This document shows positions 1 through 11,750 of a DNA stretch of 64,000 nucleotides, piece by piece. Below the pieces are notes generated by a model that did not search any database, was not told the origin of the DNA, and saw only the letters and a program-made list of their open reading frames with translations. The position numbers and the translations under genes were made by a program. Within the stretch, counting starts at the first letter, position 1, and every line of letters begins with the position of its first letter. The DNA is from Leptobrachium leishanense (Eukaryota; Chordata; Amphibia; Anura; Megophryidae), in contig CM019066.1 of assembly GCA_009667805.1 (NCBI GenBank), forward strand, positions 114,194,190 to 114,258,189, given 5' to 3'.

Positions 1-9
1 ACCTATCAT

Positions 10-114
10 CTGCTGCATCACTCGGGTTTCCATGACCAAGCAGCTGTACACAAGCTTTACATCAAGATGTGTAATGCCAGGCGTCCGCTGGAGCCGGCTC
101 TCCTAAATTAATAC
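10..114 (+). pseudogene. Tc1/mariner transposase fragment
   Basis: A single frame reads about 32 residues containing SGFHDQAAVHK and KMCNARRPLE before a stop. The order GFH-x-x-A-A-x-HK followed by NARR-x-LE resembles the segment of Tc1-type transposases between the DNA-binding region and the catalytic DDE core. No catalytic residue is present, no terminal repeat is visible, and the window starts inside the fragment. It is a dead remnant; family assignment is from motif memory only. Confidence 0.5.
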
Positions 115-326
115 ATTCAGTATTCTCCTTTTGCCAGTACAGTTGAAGTAGGTAAGTGGTCTTACATTGTGTCCACCATTCGTAGTTTACTTCAAATGTA
201 GAACATATTACTCATTCTATTAAATCAAAACACAATTTGAGAACTATAGTTTCAATGAATTCAAAGGTTCCTAAAGTGAATGCAGCATAAATCATTATTC
301 ACATTATAATAAATTTATTATTGCAG

Positions 327-411
327 AAGTCATTTAAACATCCCAGCAATTCCAAGAACTAATTCACAGAGCTCATGTGCTACATTCCCCATATGCAGCA
401 TGGAACTCTGG
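327..411 (+). CDS. weak candidate exon, unidentified
   Basis: An 85-base stretch lies between an acceptor-like TTATTATTGCAG and a donor-like CTGG|GTAAGACAT. Only one of three frames is open (28 codons after one leading base, ending on a codon boundary). The pyrimidine tract is poor and no phase-compatible neighbour was found on this strand, so this may be chance. Confidence 0.2.
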
Positions 412-466
412 GTAAGACATACAAATTACATTTGCAATTTCTCATTTTTTGCATCCTGAGTCTGTT

Positions 467-1194
467 TTAACCTCCCTGGTGGTCTAATTTTTTCAAAATT
501 TTGTGTCTAAAAGCGTTTCAATTTTTTTGGAAAGGAAATTTGTTGTTTTATATAGTAAGCCTGTATTCCATAGGTATAAATCACTGAAATCCGTGTAAGC
601 AAGCGTCAAGTAAACACACGGAGTCAGATAAAGTTTGAAACACGAAATAATAATATATTATCCCAAAAATAATTATCCAAAATAATGCAAATAAATTATA
701 TTCAATAATAAAATCAAACCAAAAACACTGAAATCTTTCAGAAAACAAGGGTGCAATATTAGTCTCCGCATATTGCCTCAGTGTAAACATCTTTGGTATG
801 ATATATTCTTTCAATTATGCACACTCTTATTTATACAGCGACATTTATGATGCTTACAGCATCAATAATTATATTTTCATATAAGAGATCTTTATGTGTA
901 TGGTCTGTTTCTGATCTGTTAGTGCCACCTAGTGGCTGTTCATGAGAACTGCATGTTAGGGACTTTACGGTGAAAGAATTTTTGTTTTACATTTTGCTGC
1001 CTGGTCACGCCCCCCTGCATCTCGTGACTCACAGGGAGCCTTACCAGGAAGCAAGTCGCCGCGATCACACTGCGGGGGACAGCGAGGGAGTGCAGGAGGA
1101 GGTGAGTATACGCCCGAGTGTGGCTCGGGGTTACCGTTCGCGGTAGTAAAATTTAAACCCGAGTCACACTCGGGAATACCATCAGGGAGGTTAA
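467..1194. mobile_element. TTAA-flanked non-autonomous DNA transposon (family A, copy 1)
   Basis: TTAA lies at both ends (467-470 and 1191-1194), followed by inverted ends CCTCCCTGGTGGT and ACCATCAGGGAGG. A TTAA target duplication with such short ends is typical of piggyBac-like (or Kolobok) elements. The left 500 bases are AT-rich. The right 200 are GC-rich and hold the repeated GAGTGTGGCTCGGGGTTA block seen again in the copy at 38781. A splice-donor-like GTGAGTAT sits at 1102-1109. No transposase is encoded. Confidence 0.75.
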
Positions 1195-1397
1195 CTATAT
1201 AAATATGTTGGAGAGCCATCAGTGAACGTTATTGTATAGTAGTGGTAAAATATGAGGAGGACAGTTATAGTGTAACATGTATAGTATATATTAGTATGCA
1301 ACCATTAATATATATTTTTACCTGCGTACATTGTTTATATGAGTCAATGATGAATATTTAGTTGGGCATCTTTGAGTGTCTACTGTGTTCTGTATTA

Positions 1398-1398
<1 letters not shown>

Positions 1399-1426
<28 letters not shown>
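1399..1426. repeat. (TA)n microsatellite
   Basis: An uninterrupted alternating AT run of about 28 bases, ending in TATAAATATAT. Confidence 0.9.
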
Positions 1427-1429
<3 letters not shown>

Positions 1430-1518
1430 TATGTACTAGAGATCAAAACATAGAAAGCGTGATGTACCTTCCCAGGGAGAGCTCCGTCAGGCTAGTGGAG
1501 AAGTTCTGGATTGATTAT

Positions 1519-1553
1519 GCATGATTAAGTTCTTGTAGGACCGAAACGTCGCA
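1519..1553 (+). ncRNA. degenerate hammerhead-ribozyme-like motif (Penelope-type)
   Basis: ATGATTA (for CTGATGA) is followed by a small hairpin GTTC-TTGTA-GGAC and then CGAAACGTC. This order (CUGANGA, stem II, GAAAC, cleavage-type GUC) is that of hammerhead ribozymes, which Penelope-like retroelements are known to carry in their terminal repeats. The first core box is mutated, so activity is unlikely. An AATAAA follows about 35 bases downstream. Confidence 0.3.
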
Positions 1554-2559
1554 TTTTTACCTGCTGTATTATTTGTTTTTCAATAAACTTTCCGTTGGAG
1601 ATATCTGTGTTGAACGCTTCTGTGGATTTATATATATATATATATATGTATTTATATAATTAATTTGTATGTTTTAACATCCTACCCTATTTTATCTATT
1701 GTACACCTACTGTAAATTGAAATCTCACTAACAAGTTAATTAATATAGTGAACCTCTGTACTTAATAATAATAATCTATAATACAGTAATAATTGGTCTG
1801 GTCTGAAATATTAACATTGTGTGCGATAGAGATGCCCTAATTTATGTACCTACTGCGAGTTTTCGCTTAACATAAAAACGTATTTTTTGTAGCTTTTCTG
1901 CCATTAGCGATTTTCTCATGCAACGTCAAAATGCGATGTATAGTGGTTTGGCTATGTCTGCACACAAAGGGTTTGACTCCCATTCTAGTTGCATCAATCG
2001 ACCTTTAGTGAATCCCGCCTTTGAGTGATTTTCGACCTCTTTAATGTCCTCATCATCCTTTTAGTGGAAACAGAAGCCCCAAAGACTTGAAGTATAAATG
2101 GCTGATGGAGAGTGAGCTTTGTACCTCCCTTACCTCATCTAAGCCTCTTTTTAACACCACATGCATCTACCAAACTATTTGTTTGTTATACACACTTAAT
2201 AAATAAAAAAATCAACTAGGACAAAAGAATATATTCCAAAGATATAGTACTATACACCCCAGATATTTGCAACCTTTATTTCCTTCCTTAAACGGAGCAT
2301 TCTGGGAAATGTAGTTTCCGGTCATCTAATGCATCAATGTATCAATCACTGATATAGACATGAGGCTCCAAATGTATATTTAATAATGCTGGTCATATTT
2401 GCCTCCATTAAGAGGCATTTTGTAATGAAAAATGATGATGTAATTTATGACGTCAAGAGGTCATTGTCATCTGTCTAACAGTGAAATGTATAGCTAAGCT
2501 CATCCCATCCATCCTGCTACTTTGTAAACATTGGAGTCAAAAGGAATTTTCTGAAAGAT

Positions 2560-2900
2560 ATCTATCCGAGACAATCTATTAAACTGTACGAAATACTGTA
2601 AATGGACATTAATTGAATGCTGATTACATAATTGTCTGAGAGGTTACTTTTTATGATGCTGGGTTTTTTCCCTTATAAGTGCAATTATTTAGCCTTCCTA
2701 TTTTTTCCTTGACCTTGCAAGAAAAAAGGGTATATTCCAGTCAGCTTAATGCTTTATCTTTGAAAGCAACAATCAATAAGGATAATTAATGATGCCTGCT
2801 GCAATGATAGCCTCAGCAATCATTATACCACATTAATCCATGCAGTCAGACTGAGGTCAAGGCCATTTAAATCATTTAACAAGGGGTGGAGAAATTCAAA
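2560..2900. other. candidate conserved non-coding sequence
   Basis: Non-repetitive, balanced-composition block rich in homeodomain-type TAAT/ATTA cores (for example GATAATTAATGATG) and CAATGATAGC-type boxes, without open frames or terminal repeats. The texture resembles vertebrate developmental non-coding elements. This is only an impression; an alignment would decide. Confidence 0.22.
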
Positions 2901-3438
2901 TATTGCACTCATATAAATCTAGGGGCATAATCCTGCTCCATATCTGTAAATTATTTTGATTATTTAATATACTGTATAACAAGGAAATGGTATAATAACC
3001 ACAGTAACATAGGCCAAATCCCATGATATGTGTGGGTTTCACTTTGTTTCAAGTCAATAACTCTTTCATGTGCATATCGTGCTCTACAGCTCGGCAGACA
3101 ATTAATGGCACATTGTTGACAAGAATATGAACTGCTGTTCAACAGATTACCAGACGGAGGTGAAATATGTATACATTGTTTTCCTGAAACTGCATACGCA
3201 CCTTATTGTAGGGTTTTTAAATACATTTACATTTCAAAGGAGTTAAAAGGGATCCCTACGCTATGGTCTACTAAATCAGGGTATTAGTCTGGGAAACCTC
3301 AAGAATCTAAAAAGAACGCAAAGATCATATGCAGGAATTGTGAGGTTTTGATGATGAAGGGTCTGCGAGTTAACTCCTAATGATAAATCATTTTTTACCT
3401 TGCATGAGATTCTAACTTGATATAACTGTATAACAGTA
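2901..3438. other. no feature recognised
   Basis: AT-rich unique-looking sequence. Short open frames on the minus strand have no recognisable motif and are probably random. Confidence 0.5.
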
Positions 3439-3843
3439 TTAACCCCTTCACTGCCATGATCGCATATAAACAATCAGTAGTAGCAGGCACAGAAATCCGA
3501 GATCGTGTAAATACAAGCTGAGGCTACGCCGCGTCATTGCAAATTTAATTTTCCTTTGCAAACAATTTTAGCTTGCATTTAACACTCTAGAAGGTGCCTC
3601 CAAAGCATGATGCCCAAGGTGCTAACAATTTTAAATCAAGCTGGGTTCATATCTAAGTGACATCTCCCCAGCTGATTCTGCACAGAGACCAGAACTTTAG
3701 TAACTCCTATTGGCCAGCAGATGGCAACATGTGCCTGCTAAATAGATTATTACTGTAAGAAATACATTGGGAATATTATCAAAAAATCTCTTACTGTATA
3801 ATTATTATGAAATGCTAAAGTCACTTGGTTGTAAAGGGGTTAA
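3439..3843. mobile_element. TTAA-flanked MITE (family C, copy 1)
   Basis: TTAACCCCTTCACTGCC at the left end mirrors AAAGGGGTTAA at the right end. TTAA duplications are at 3439-3442 and 3840-3843. Length is 405 bases. Internal segments with ACTGTAAGAAATAC and GGTGCCTCC match the copy at 48380-48824 in inverted orientation. Non-coding; likely mobilised by a piggyBac- or Kolobok-type transposase. Confidence 0.65.
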
Positions 3844-4038
3844 TGTGTGCCAGAAAGTCGTGAACTGGAAGAGTTTTCATTGAGTTAAAACAGGGAAAAA
3901 CAGGCAATTGACTAGATACGTTTACCAGCCTGCAAAGTAACCTTTCACAGGATTTATCCAAGTGTTGATGCATTCATTGGAACAGTATTTTATGTTGGGA
4001 CCCTTAACACCCTTGTTCACTTTGCAATAGGGCTAGGA

Positions 4039-4152
4039 CAGGGGTCAGTCACCTTGGCTGTTCATCTCCCATGTTGTTCAGCCACTCATTAGGTCGGTTG
4101 AACCTCATGGGATGTTCTGAAACATCTGGAGGGAAAAGGTTGCTGACTCCTG
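4039..4152. mobile_element. short hAT-like MITE
   Basis: Inverted ends CAGGGGTCAGTCACCTT and AAGGTTGCTGACTCCTG enclose 114 bases. The CAGGGGTC...CTG ends and the internal CCCATGTTGTTCAG resemble hAT non-autonomous elements. Flanking octamers do not match, so no target duplication is claimed. An open frame crossing the element on the minus strand is not a gene. Confidence 0.5.
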
Positions 4153-6239
4153 GGATACAACCTGAATGAATGACTTGGTTCTGAAGCACTATGCGTAGTA
4201 TTTCATTGGAGCCTTTAACATTAACCAGTGAGCCCTTCGATATAACAGCCCCACTCACATCTGATTCCAAGCTGAGCCACAAGTGCTGTTGGGGCTCAGA
4301 TGCTATGGCAGTCTACTGTACATTTTTTCTTCCTATGCTTTGTACGAGAAGGAAGAGGTAAGAAAGAGATAAGAAGCTCAAAAGCCAGAGAATAAAGAGC
4401 AATTCAAAAGTTGCTTGTTATCTTGATTTGTCCGGAATATCCAACTTCTAGCTAAATATTAATTAATTAATTCTATCTAACTAATATCGCAAATTTGAAT
4501 GTGTTTTCTGGAACACATTATCAATATTTTACCAAGTAATAGTATAATAGTATTTTTACATTCTGGTAGGGGTTTTTTGGGGGGGATCTTCACTCCCAAA
4601 ATACCTTAAGACATCTTCTAGAAAGTTATAGATCGAAAATTCTGTTCACCTATGATATTTTCTTTGTCATTATATATGGTAGCAAAGCGGTATTTGTGTT
4701 TTTATATAAATAAATAATTTCCGTAAAGTAATATTCAGTAATTAAAACAAAAAAAATATTCTGTAAATTAATTTTAGTATTTATGGGTTGAGCCGTTTCA
4801 GATAAATGTTGCAAGGATTGAAAAACACTCAGGAGTGTGGTCATAAAATCTTGCTTTGCCACTAAAACTCAAATGACACCTTGTTGTTTCGGTTTTATTT
4901 GAGTAGCTATCATTAAAAATACTGGAATAATTACTCAATTATTGTGTCCAAGCTCCTATAAAATGTCTTTTAAAATAATAGAACTCTTTAAAAGGCGGTG
5001 GGAGACCCATATATATTAACAAACGGATGCCTTCGTTTTGCTGAGTGCCAAATGAAAAGCAAGATATCCGTTAAGAAATGAAAGAGACGTTTTATTTGGG
5101 GATTTTATCAGTAAAGGATACATGAATAAAACCAACATTCAGTAGATGAACTGGCCCTTTAAACAGCAGTAACCCTTATAGGTTTTTTAATAAATTCCTG
5201 TGTTTGATGCGGTTTAACAGAGCACCTGATAACTGATATAGCAGGCCAACATCTGTTCTATTATTTCCAAAGGAGGCTAGGTGAACGTAATTCCATTCAC
5301 ATAAAATATGCATTTGTTCCTGACTGTCAAGTACCTCTATTATTTTATTAAAAAGTCAGGGGGGGGAGAAGGTAATCAGACTTCATAATTTATGTGTGAC
5401 ATTTTCATTACAGAAAACTTTACGCAAAATCGAAATCTAAAATTTAATTTCCTGTGATGTTTAAATTACTTACTAGCTGGCCCACCTCCAAACATTGTCA
5501 TTATTTGAAGTCCCATATGAATTCTATTAAGGATATGTTTAACTGCTGCCAAAAAATGAGTAGGGAAATCAACTACACAAAACAAAGAAATCCATATTTA
5601 TACACTTTGTGAGAATTTAGAACTGTTTGTTATGGACCAGCCCATTGGAAACAATAAAAATTAAATAATATTTAAATTCTATCAAGAATTATCTTGTTGT
5701 TCTTGATATTCTCAGTTCGAAATTGGAATATTACATTTTACAAAAGACAGACCAACAGGCAATGTTTCCTATAAATACAACTCTTGCAGTATTTTCCTTT
5801 GAACCATTGCAATATGATATTTTTATATGACATTTGGATCTGTTCTCGAGGGGGTGATAAATCAAATGGCATCGGAAAGACAAGGTCTTTTGAGGTATAA
5901 GTTTACTCCGAATGTACAAGGAAATGCAAGGAGAAGATTTAGCCACACATTAGCAATGTCTACTGGGGCCATTGTCCCATTCGACATACAGTGAGATTAA
6001 AGATAGGGGAATCGATAAAAAATTGGGTTGAGGGTTAATCAGGGTGTTAATACTTAAGTGGACAAGAAGGGTCAAACATTGATCAAGGATAATCTACTAT
6101 TGTTCTGCATATTTAAAAAGAGTATGAGGCATCATCACAAGTTCCATAAATCAATATGTTTAATCTTTTAAAAAAATCTACGGTAAAAACAATATTTGAA
6201 TTGAAAAAAGCCTGCTTGTGCATAGAATCTCAGGGTTAT
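4153..6239. other. AT-rich intergenic or intronic DNA, no gene recognised
   Basis: About 2 kb of AT-rich sequence with homopolymer runs (GGGGGG near 4581 and 5361). Only short random open frames on the minus strand; no splice-flanked coding segment or repeat family identified. Confidence 0.5.
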
Positions 6240-6345
6240 TTAACCCATTCACTGCCAAGATTGAGCATACTCAATCTTCTAAACCACATGTCATTGCCCC
6301 AATATCAAGTATATTTAATTTGGTCTAATTCTGGAGCAATGTAAA
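6240..6345 (+). mobile_element. left end of a TTAA element (family C-like), truncated
   Basis: TTTAACCCATTCACTGCCAAG matches the start of the TTAA elements at 3439 and 48380. No matching right end was found within the next kilobase, so this is a fragment. Confidence 0.35.
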
Positions 6346-7099
6346 GGAATGCCCTGACCACTGCTTTTTGCTTGACCAAATTTACCTATGGATCCTATAG
6401 TGCTGTGAAGTCTACTTTGTGCCACCATCACTAATCTGGATGGTCTGCTCATATTATCCCATCTAGTTCTAGTTTATGCTCTATCACATGTTGATCCCTG
6501 TGTAACGTGGGGTCCTGTACCCATGTACAGAATGCCCCAATGTTTCCATGCTGCAGAGGCTCCCAACAGCCTCCCACAAACATGCCCTTGCAAAACAAAG
6601 TCTAAAGCAAGGAGGGCAGAGAGAACTAGTTTAAGCAAGATCCTGGAGGTTGGAAGGGACTGTAGTGTCACACACTCTACGGATATAAAAATGATAACAC
6701 ATAACCATTAACAATAAAGATATTAACAATATTAACACATAATACAGACATCAGGGAATAAGGCACAGAAAACACAAACACCCTGCACCTAGAACTGTAG
6801 GCACAGCGTGACTTTAACATAGGAGAGGTCAGGGAAACAATATAGACCATCAGGCCTGCACCTCCCAAACGCATTTCTAGGTTCATGTATCCCAAGTCTA
6901 AACTCACTCTCATCACACCCTGCATGTGGAGTTCCTGTCTTCTCCATTATGCCTTATAATTATGTACCTGATGTAAAAAACCCTCGCAGGTCAAAGCGGC
7001 TACTATACTCAAGCTTTTATAAATAAGGGAAACAAGTTGATATGCCAGGAATGCATCTTCCAGGCTTATTTTTCTCACCTGACACTCCTTCCATTCCTC
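6346..7099. other. no gene recognised
   Basis: Mixed sequence leading into the L2 LINE. Opposite-strand open frames at 6474-6711 overlap each other and have no recognisable domain. Confidence 0.4.
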
Positions 7100-7655
7100 T
7101 CCTCTGTACCTGTCCCTCCATTGGCTTTCTGACCACATCCGGATACAGTTTAAAATACTAATGCTCACATTCAAATTCTCAATATCTCGACTCCTCCTTT
7201 TTGTTACTTCGCAAGCATGTCCCGTCTAGACAACTCCAGTCGCCGGGAGACAACCGGCTGTCCTGTCTATACCTACACTGCCAACAACCCCAAGACTTCT
7301 CAAGGGCAGCTCCAGTCCAGTGAATTGACCTAACTCGACCTATCAAACTCTCCCCTAATCTTCAGGCCTTCAAGAAATCCATCAAAACTCAGCTCTTTAG
7401 ATTAGCATACCCCATCACAGATGCAACTCATCCCTCTGCTCACCTATATCATGATTGAGACCAGATCACTGGCCCCACCATTCCTGAACCACTGGCACTA
7501 GTGATCCTGACAACCAATAGATTGTAAACTCCTATGAGCAGGTCCCGCTACACCTTTTGTCTCCATCCTATGTTTGTTTGTGCCTTTTTCCCTTATGTTA
7601 TTGTAAAGTCTGCGGAAACTGTTGGTGCTATATAAATGATAATAATAATGCCCAC
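7100..7655 (+). mobile_element. L2-like LINE 3' fragment
   Basis: A broken frame reads DHIRIQFKILMLTFK, the conserved segment after the reverse-transcriptase domain of L2/Rex-type LINEs. Frameshifted remains of the C-terminal tail follow, then a 3' UTR with TTGTAAACTCCTATGAGCAGG and a tail TTATTGTAAAGTCTGCGGAAACTGTTGGTGCTATATAAATG ending in a TAA repeat. The element is 5'-truncated and dead; frameshifts and stops interrupt the coding part. Confidence 0.65.
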
Positions 7656-8960
7656 GCTTTCAATGAACACCAACACATATTTTAGATACATTTTTGATAA
7701 CAACACGTATTGGAGAAAATTACAACACAGAGCATGACTTTCTTAAGTACTTTTCTAAGTAAAAAAAAAATGGGAAACAAAATGGTCAACTCTGCTAGAG
7801 TTTTTTAATCCCAATGTTCTACTGATATTCTTCACATAGCAGAGCATCAAAATGCAAGTCAGGTATAAATATCAAAAATCAATTGGAACTTAAAAAGAAA
7901 AATGTAAAGTCCAAAATGGTTAATCATGCTGCATACCAATGTGGATGATCGTAATTTTTTTTTGCACCAGCTTTCTAAAATTAAGCAAATAAAACTAAAT
8001 GAAGTCTCTGCATACACATGGAAATTATTATTCCTATAAAATACTACACTGAGAAAAGAAATAGTTTGTTAGTTTGAAACATATGTCAGTTGTCATGAAA
8101 ACTGAAAACGCACTGTGGGCAAAATGATTGACTTTTTTAAAGTTGAGAACAATGAACTTCAACACGAGTAGGGTTTCGTAATCTGTTAAGTAGCATGTCA
8201 AAAGAAAAGAGTCTATATGCCTGGCAACGCGTCCTACTGAGTTAATATGAAAAGCTTATTTAATTGTCATGTAATTCACATCATTGCTCATCTTCTTTTA
8301 TACACTAACCGCCAGAATGACAGGCTCAATAGACCATAGGTTGTTGTAGTCTATAAATTACAATATAACCATGTTCTTTCCCAGAAAAAGATCATTAAAT
8401 CAATGTCAGCTTTACTAGGCCAGCACGTGTAGTGGATGGATGAGCTCTTGCTCGGGATGGAGGGACCTAACAAAATATCGCAGAGTATACATTTCAGTTT
8501 GCTTGTCCAGCACATCTATATGTCTTATATTCCTTGAAATTGCTTAGTATGAAAAAACCTTTATCCACAGCACACCAAAGGCAAAGCCCACAACAGCAAC
8601 AGAATATTTACAATGCTACGTTCTCAGTTTAGTTCTTTTATTAATTAAAAACAAATTAAATATCATTATAATTATATCAGGAAGGAATTTGTATGTTTTC
8701 TATGCACATCTCTAGTTCGCTACTGCTCTAGGAGTGGGTCTGGTATGCCCTATGTGGAAACGCGCACCCTACTGCTGGATCATTTGGTCCTACAGTCATG
8801 TAAAAGGGTATAGAATATTCTGTAAATTCTTAATTATTGCTAAGACCAAAGGGGTTAGTCAGAGAGCACCGATATGTCACTGACATATGACATGCCAATC
8901 CACCCACATGGGATGGGGTCTAAAATGTTAATTAAATGACAGCCTTCCTCCTTATGCAAC
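7656..8960. other. no feature recognised
   Basis: AT-rich sequence, no repeats with visible ends, no splice-flanked frames. Confidence 0.5.
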
Positions 8961-9432
8961 TTATTTATTTATTTATAAAGGATTTTACCAGGAAGGATAC
9001 ATTGAGATTTCTCTCGTTTTCAAGTACGTCCTGGGTTCAAGAACATTAAAATGTTACAGTTGTTACAGAAATACAAAGTAATAAAATGCAAGATATTAAA
9101 TAAAAAACACAAATATACAGGTTAACAGAAAATAAATATGTAGGAAATAGTCATTATGTTACATGTTTACAGGTGCATTCTGTATTGAGGTATGTTAATA
9201 GGGAGCTCTTGAGTGACTTTATACTGGGGGAAAGTTTGATGGCGTCTGGGAGGTTATTCCATAACTGCGGTGCTCTGTAGGAAAATGAGGATCGAGCCAC
9301 TTTTTTTGTACTGTGGTATTGCAAGTAACGTGCCGGTCCTGGATCGGAGGTTATAGGATGAGGGAGCTGCTGAGGGAAGCAGCCTATTCAGGTAGGGTGG
9401 CAGCTTCCCAGAAAAGCTTTTAAACACCAGGT
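8961..9432 (-). mobile_element. LINE 3' end (family LN1), 5'-truncated
   Basis: On the minus strand the frame reads LVFKSFSGKLPPYLNRLL, then SYNLRSRTGTL and LWN-type remains: the C-terminal tail of a CR1/L2/Rex-type LINE protein. The 3' UTR ends in TTGAACCCAGGACGTACTTG ... TTTATAAATAAATAAATAA. The same family occurs at 16796, 28009, 43101, 55087, 56345 and 59851. The element abuts the LTR of the retroelement at 9433 exactly at CCTGGTGTTTAA. Confidence 0.75.
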
Positions 9433-10218
9433 TGGCACGGCACTCGGTGTCTCGAGTGGCCTGGAGGATGAAATGGCGTTGGTCCGGCGTCTGGAGAGAT
9501 GGTGCGGTGTTGCCTTGGGGATCCCGTTCCTGGGTTGAGTGGTGATGCAGGAGACCGCTGAGTGTCTCCTGCAATAGTGATTGTAGCTCTGAAATGAAGA
9601 CACCAGACGTGGCTGTATGCTTTAAAACAGTGAACTGAATTTTATGGGTTTCAACAGGGTCATTTATACAACTTCACACAAACAGATTACCAACCCCCCC
9701 CCCCCACACAACCAGCACTGATTGGCTCCTTTCCCAGCCTCCTGTTCCCTATCAGGTCCCTTTCAGCCTTCCCATTGTCCAGGGATTAAGTAGATGAGGT
9801 CTTGAAAAAGCCTCCAATCAACTGTCTTGCTGTATCCTCTATTTTGCCCTTTCAGGCTCCCCCATTGTCCAGGGGATTAGGCAGATGAGGTCTTGGAAAA
9901 GCCTCCAATCCTCTGGCCCGCTGCATCCTCCATCTTGGGGCATGAGATCCTTTGTTCTGTGAAACCATGCTGGGATGAGCAAAATGGCGACGGGGAAAAA
10001 CACATACAAACGGTTTCTTTCATACTTTTACAGTCACATCATACAGGTTGTACATTTTTATTACATTACACCAATAAAACCACATCTAGCAATAAAATAA
10101 GAGGTCCATAGGCTCACACGCAAAACCAAAACCAAAACAGGAAAAATGGTCTTTAAAAAGGGTTCAGTCTTTAGTCCTGTGGCTCGCTGAAAAGAGCTCT
10201 CATGTCCGTTCCGTGACA
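9433..10218 (-). repeat. 3' LTR
   Basis: 786 bases, nearly identical to the 5' LTR. It is longer because a segment around CCATTGTCCAGGGGATTAG is duplicated (about 9770-9860). On the minus strand a TATAAAT lies at about 9661-9668, a plausible promoter box. Confidence 0.8.
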
Positions 10219-10233
10219 TTTCTCCCCGCTTCT
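10219..10233 (-). promoter_or_regulatory. polypurine tract of the LTR element
   Basis: The minus strand reads AGAAGCGGGGAGAAA immediately before the TGTCACGG start of the 3' LTR, the expected position of the plus-strand primer in LTR retroelements. Confidence 0.65.
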
Positions 10234-10560
10234 AGAGTCCGACGGACACGGTTGGACCCACATGGGTCGACTCGGGGAAGTCGGAGCAGTCTTTGTGGCC
10301 CGTAGTCTGTGGGAAGGAGGCTTCTCCATTTGTCCTTGCGGCAGTGCCTGGCGTGTTGGGGGTACAAGTCTTTGGCGGTACCCCCTCCGGAATAAGGGTC
10401 CTGTGGTCGGGGAGGGGTACCGCCTGTACCACCTCCGGAGGTATTGCGCACCCGGGAAAAACGGGTGCTACATGCACGCGCCCCGAGTGCCCTGGTCAGC
10501 TGTTGGAAAAAACAGTGGCTGCATGGGGCCTCCGGGCCAAAGGGGTGTGGAGATGGGCAG

Positions 10561-11750
10561 AGTTGAAACAGGCTCTGCCCCATTGCCAGCGCGTCGGCTG
10601 GGGGGTTCAAGGCCGAGGAAGGGTCCCCGGGCAGGAGAATGGCGTCCTCCATCTCCGGTGGGGTCAGTGGCTGCGGAATAAGCAGCCTGGGTGTATCCTC
10701 TTTCTGTTCCCCAAGGCAGGCGGTGAAGGTTGGGCAGAGGCCGGCGGCACTCTGTCCGGTTGCCAGCTCTTCTGCTAGGGAAGCGGGTGCAAGAACGACG
10801 TCCAGGCGGTTGGATGGGGTCAACGGCTGCGGGGTAAGCAGCTCGGGGAAATCCTCCTTCTGCTCCTCAGGACAGACGAGGGAGGGTGGGCAAAGGCCAG
10901 CGGCACTCTGCCCCATTGCCAGCTCTTCTGCTGGGTAAGCGGGTGTGGGAACAAAGTCCAGGGGGTTGGATGGGGTCAACAGCTGCGGGATAAGCAGCTC
11001 AGGTAAATCCTCCTTCTGCTCCTCAGGGCAGACAATGGAGGGTGGGCAGAGGCCAGCGGCACTCTGCCCCGTTGCCAGCTCTTCTGCTGGGGAGGTGGGA
11101 ACAGGAACAAAGTCCAGGGGGTTGGATGGGGTAAGCGGCTGCGGGATAAGCAGCTCGAGGGTATCTCCCTTCTGCTCCTCGGGGCAGATGGTGGAGGATG
11201 GGCAGAGTTGAAACAGGCTCTGCCCCATTGCCAGCGCGTCGGCTGGGGGGTTCAAGGCCGAAGAAGGGTCCCCGGGCAGGAGAATGGCGTCCTCCATCTC
11301 CGGTGGGGTCAGTGGCTGCGCAATAAGCAGCCCGGGTGTATCCTCTTTCTGTTCCCCGAGGCAGGCGGTGAAGGTTGGGCAGAGGCCGGCGGCACTCTGT
11401 CCGGTTGCCAGCTCTTCTGCTGGGGAAGCAGGCGCAGGAACGACATCCAGGCGGTTGGATGGGGTCAACTGCTGCGGGGTAAGCAGCTCAGGGAAATCCT
11501 CCTTCTGCTCCTCGGGACAGACGAGGGAGGGTGGGCAGAGGCCAGCGGCACTCTGCCCCGTTGCCAGCTCTTCTGCTGGGTAAGTGGGTGTGGGAACAAA
11601 GTCCAGGGGGTCGGATGTGTCAACGGCTGCAGGATAAGCAGCTCGGGTAAATCCTCCTTCTGCTCCTCAGGGCAGACGTTGGAGGGTGGGCAGAGGCCAG
11701 CGGCACTCTGCCCCGTTGCCAGCTCTTCTGCTGGGTAAGCGGACACTGGC
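10561..11750. repeat. higher-order coding tandem repeat, 645-bp period
   Basis: The block starting AGTTGAAACAGGCTC at 10561 recurs at 11206, an offset of 645 bases (215 codons). Each 645-base block is made of four subunits (59+52+52+52 residues). The two blocks differ by few substitutions, so the larger duplication is younger than the subunits. Confidence 0.8.

Larger units (their letters stand above)
1195..2559. other. AT-rich DNA, no gene recognised
   Basis: Contains a TA microsatellite (about 1399-1426), a second short TA run (1629-1648), a hammerhead-like motif near 1519-1553 and otherwise unique-looking AT-rich sequence. No exon or repeat family was recognised in 1650-2559. Confidence 0.5.

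Noticed and set aside
10262..11583. Plus-strand open frames antisense to the LTR element repeats
   Set aside because: They follow the tandem repeat in antisense and are shadows of the minus-strand coding units.
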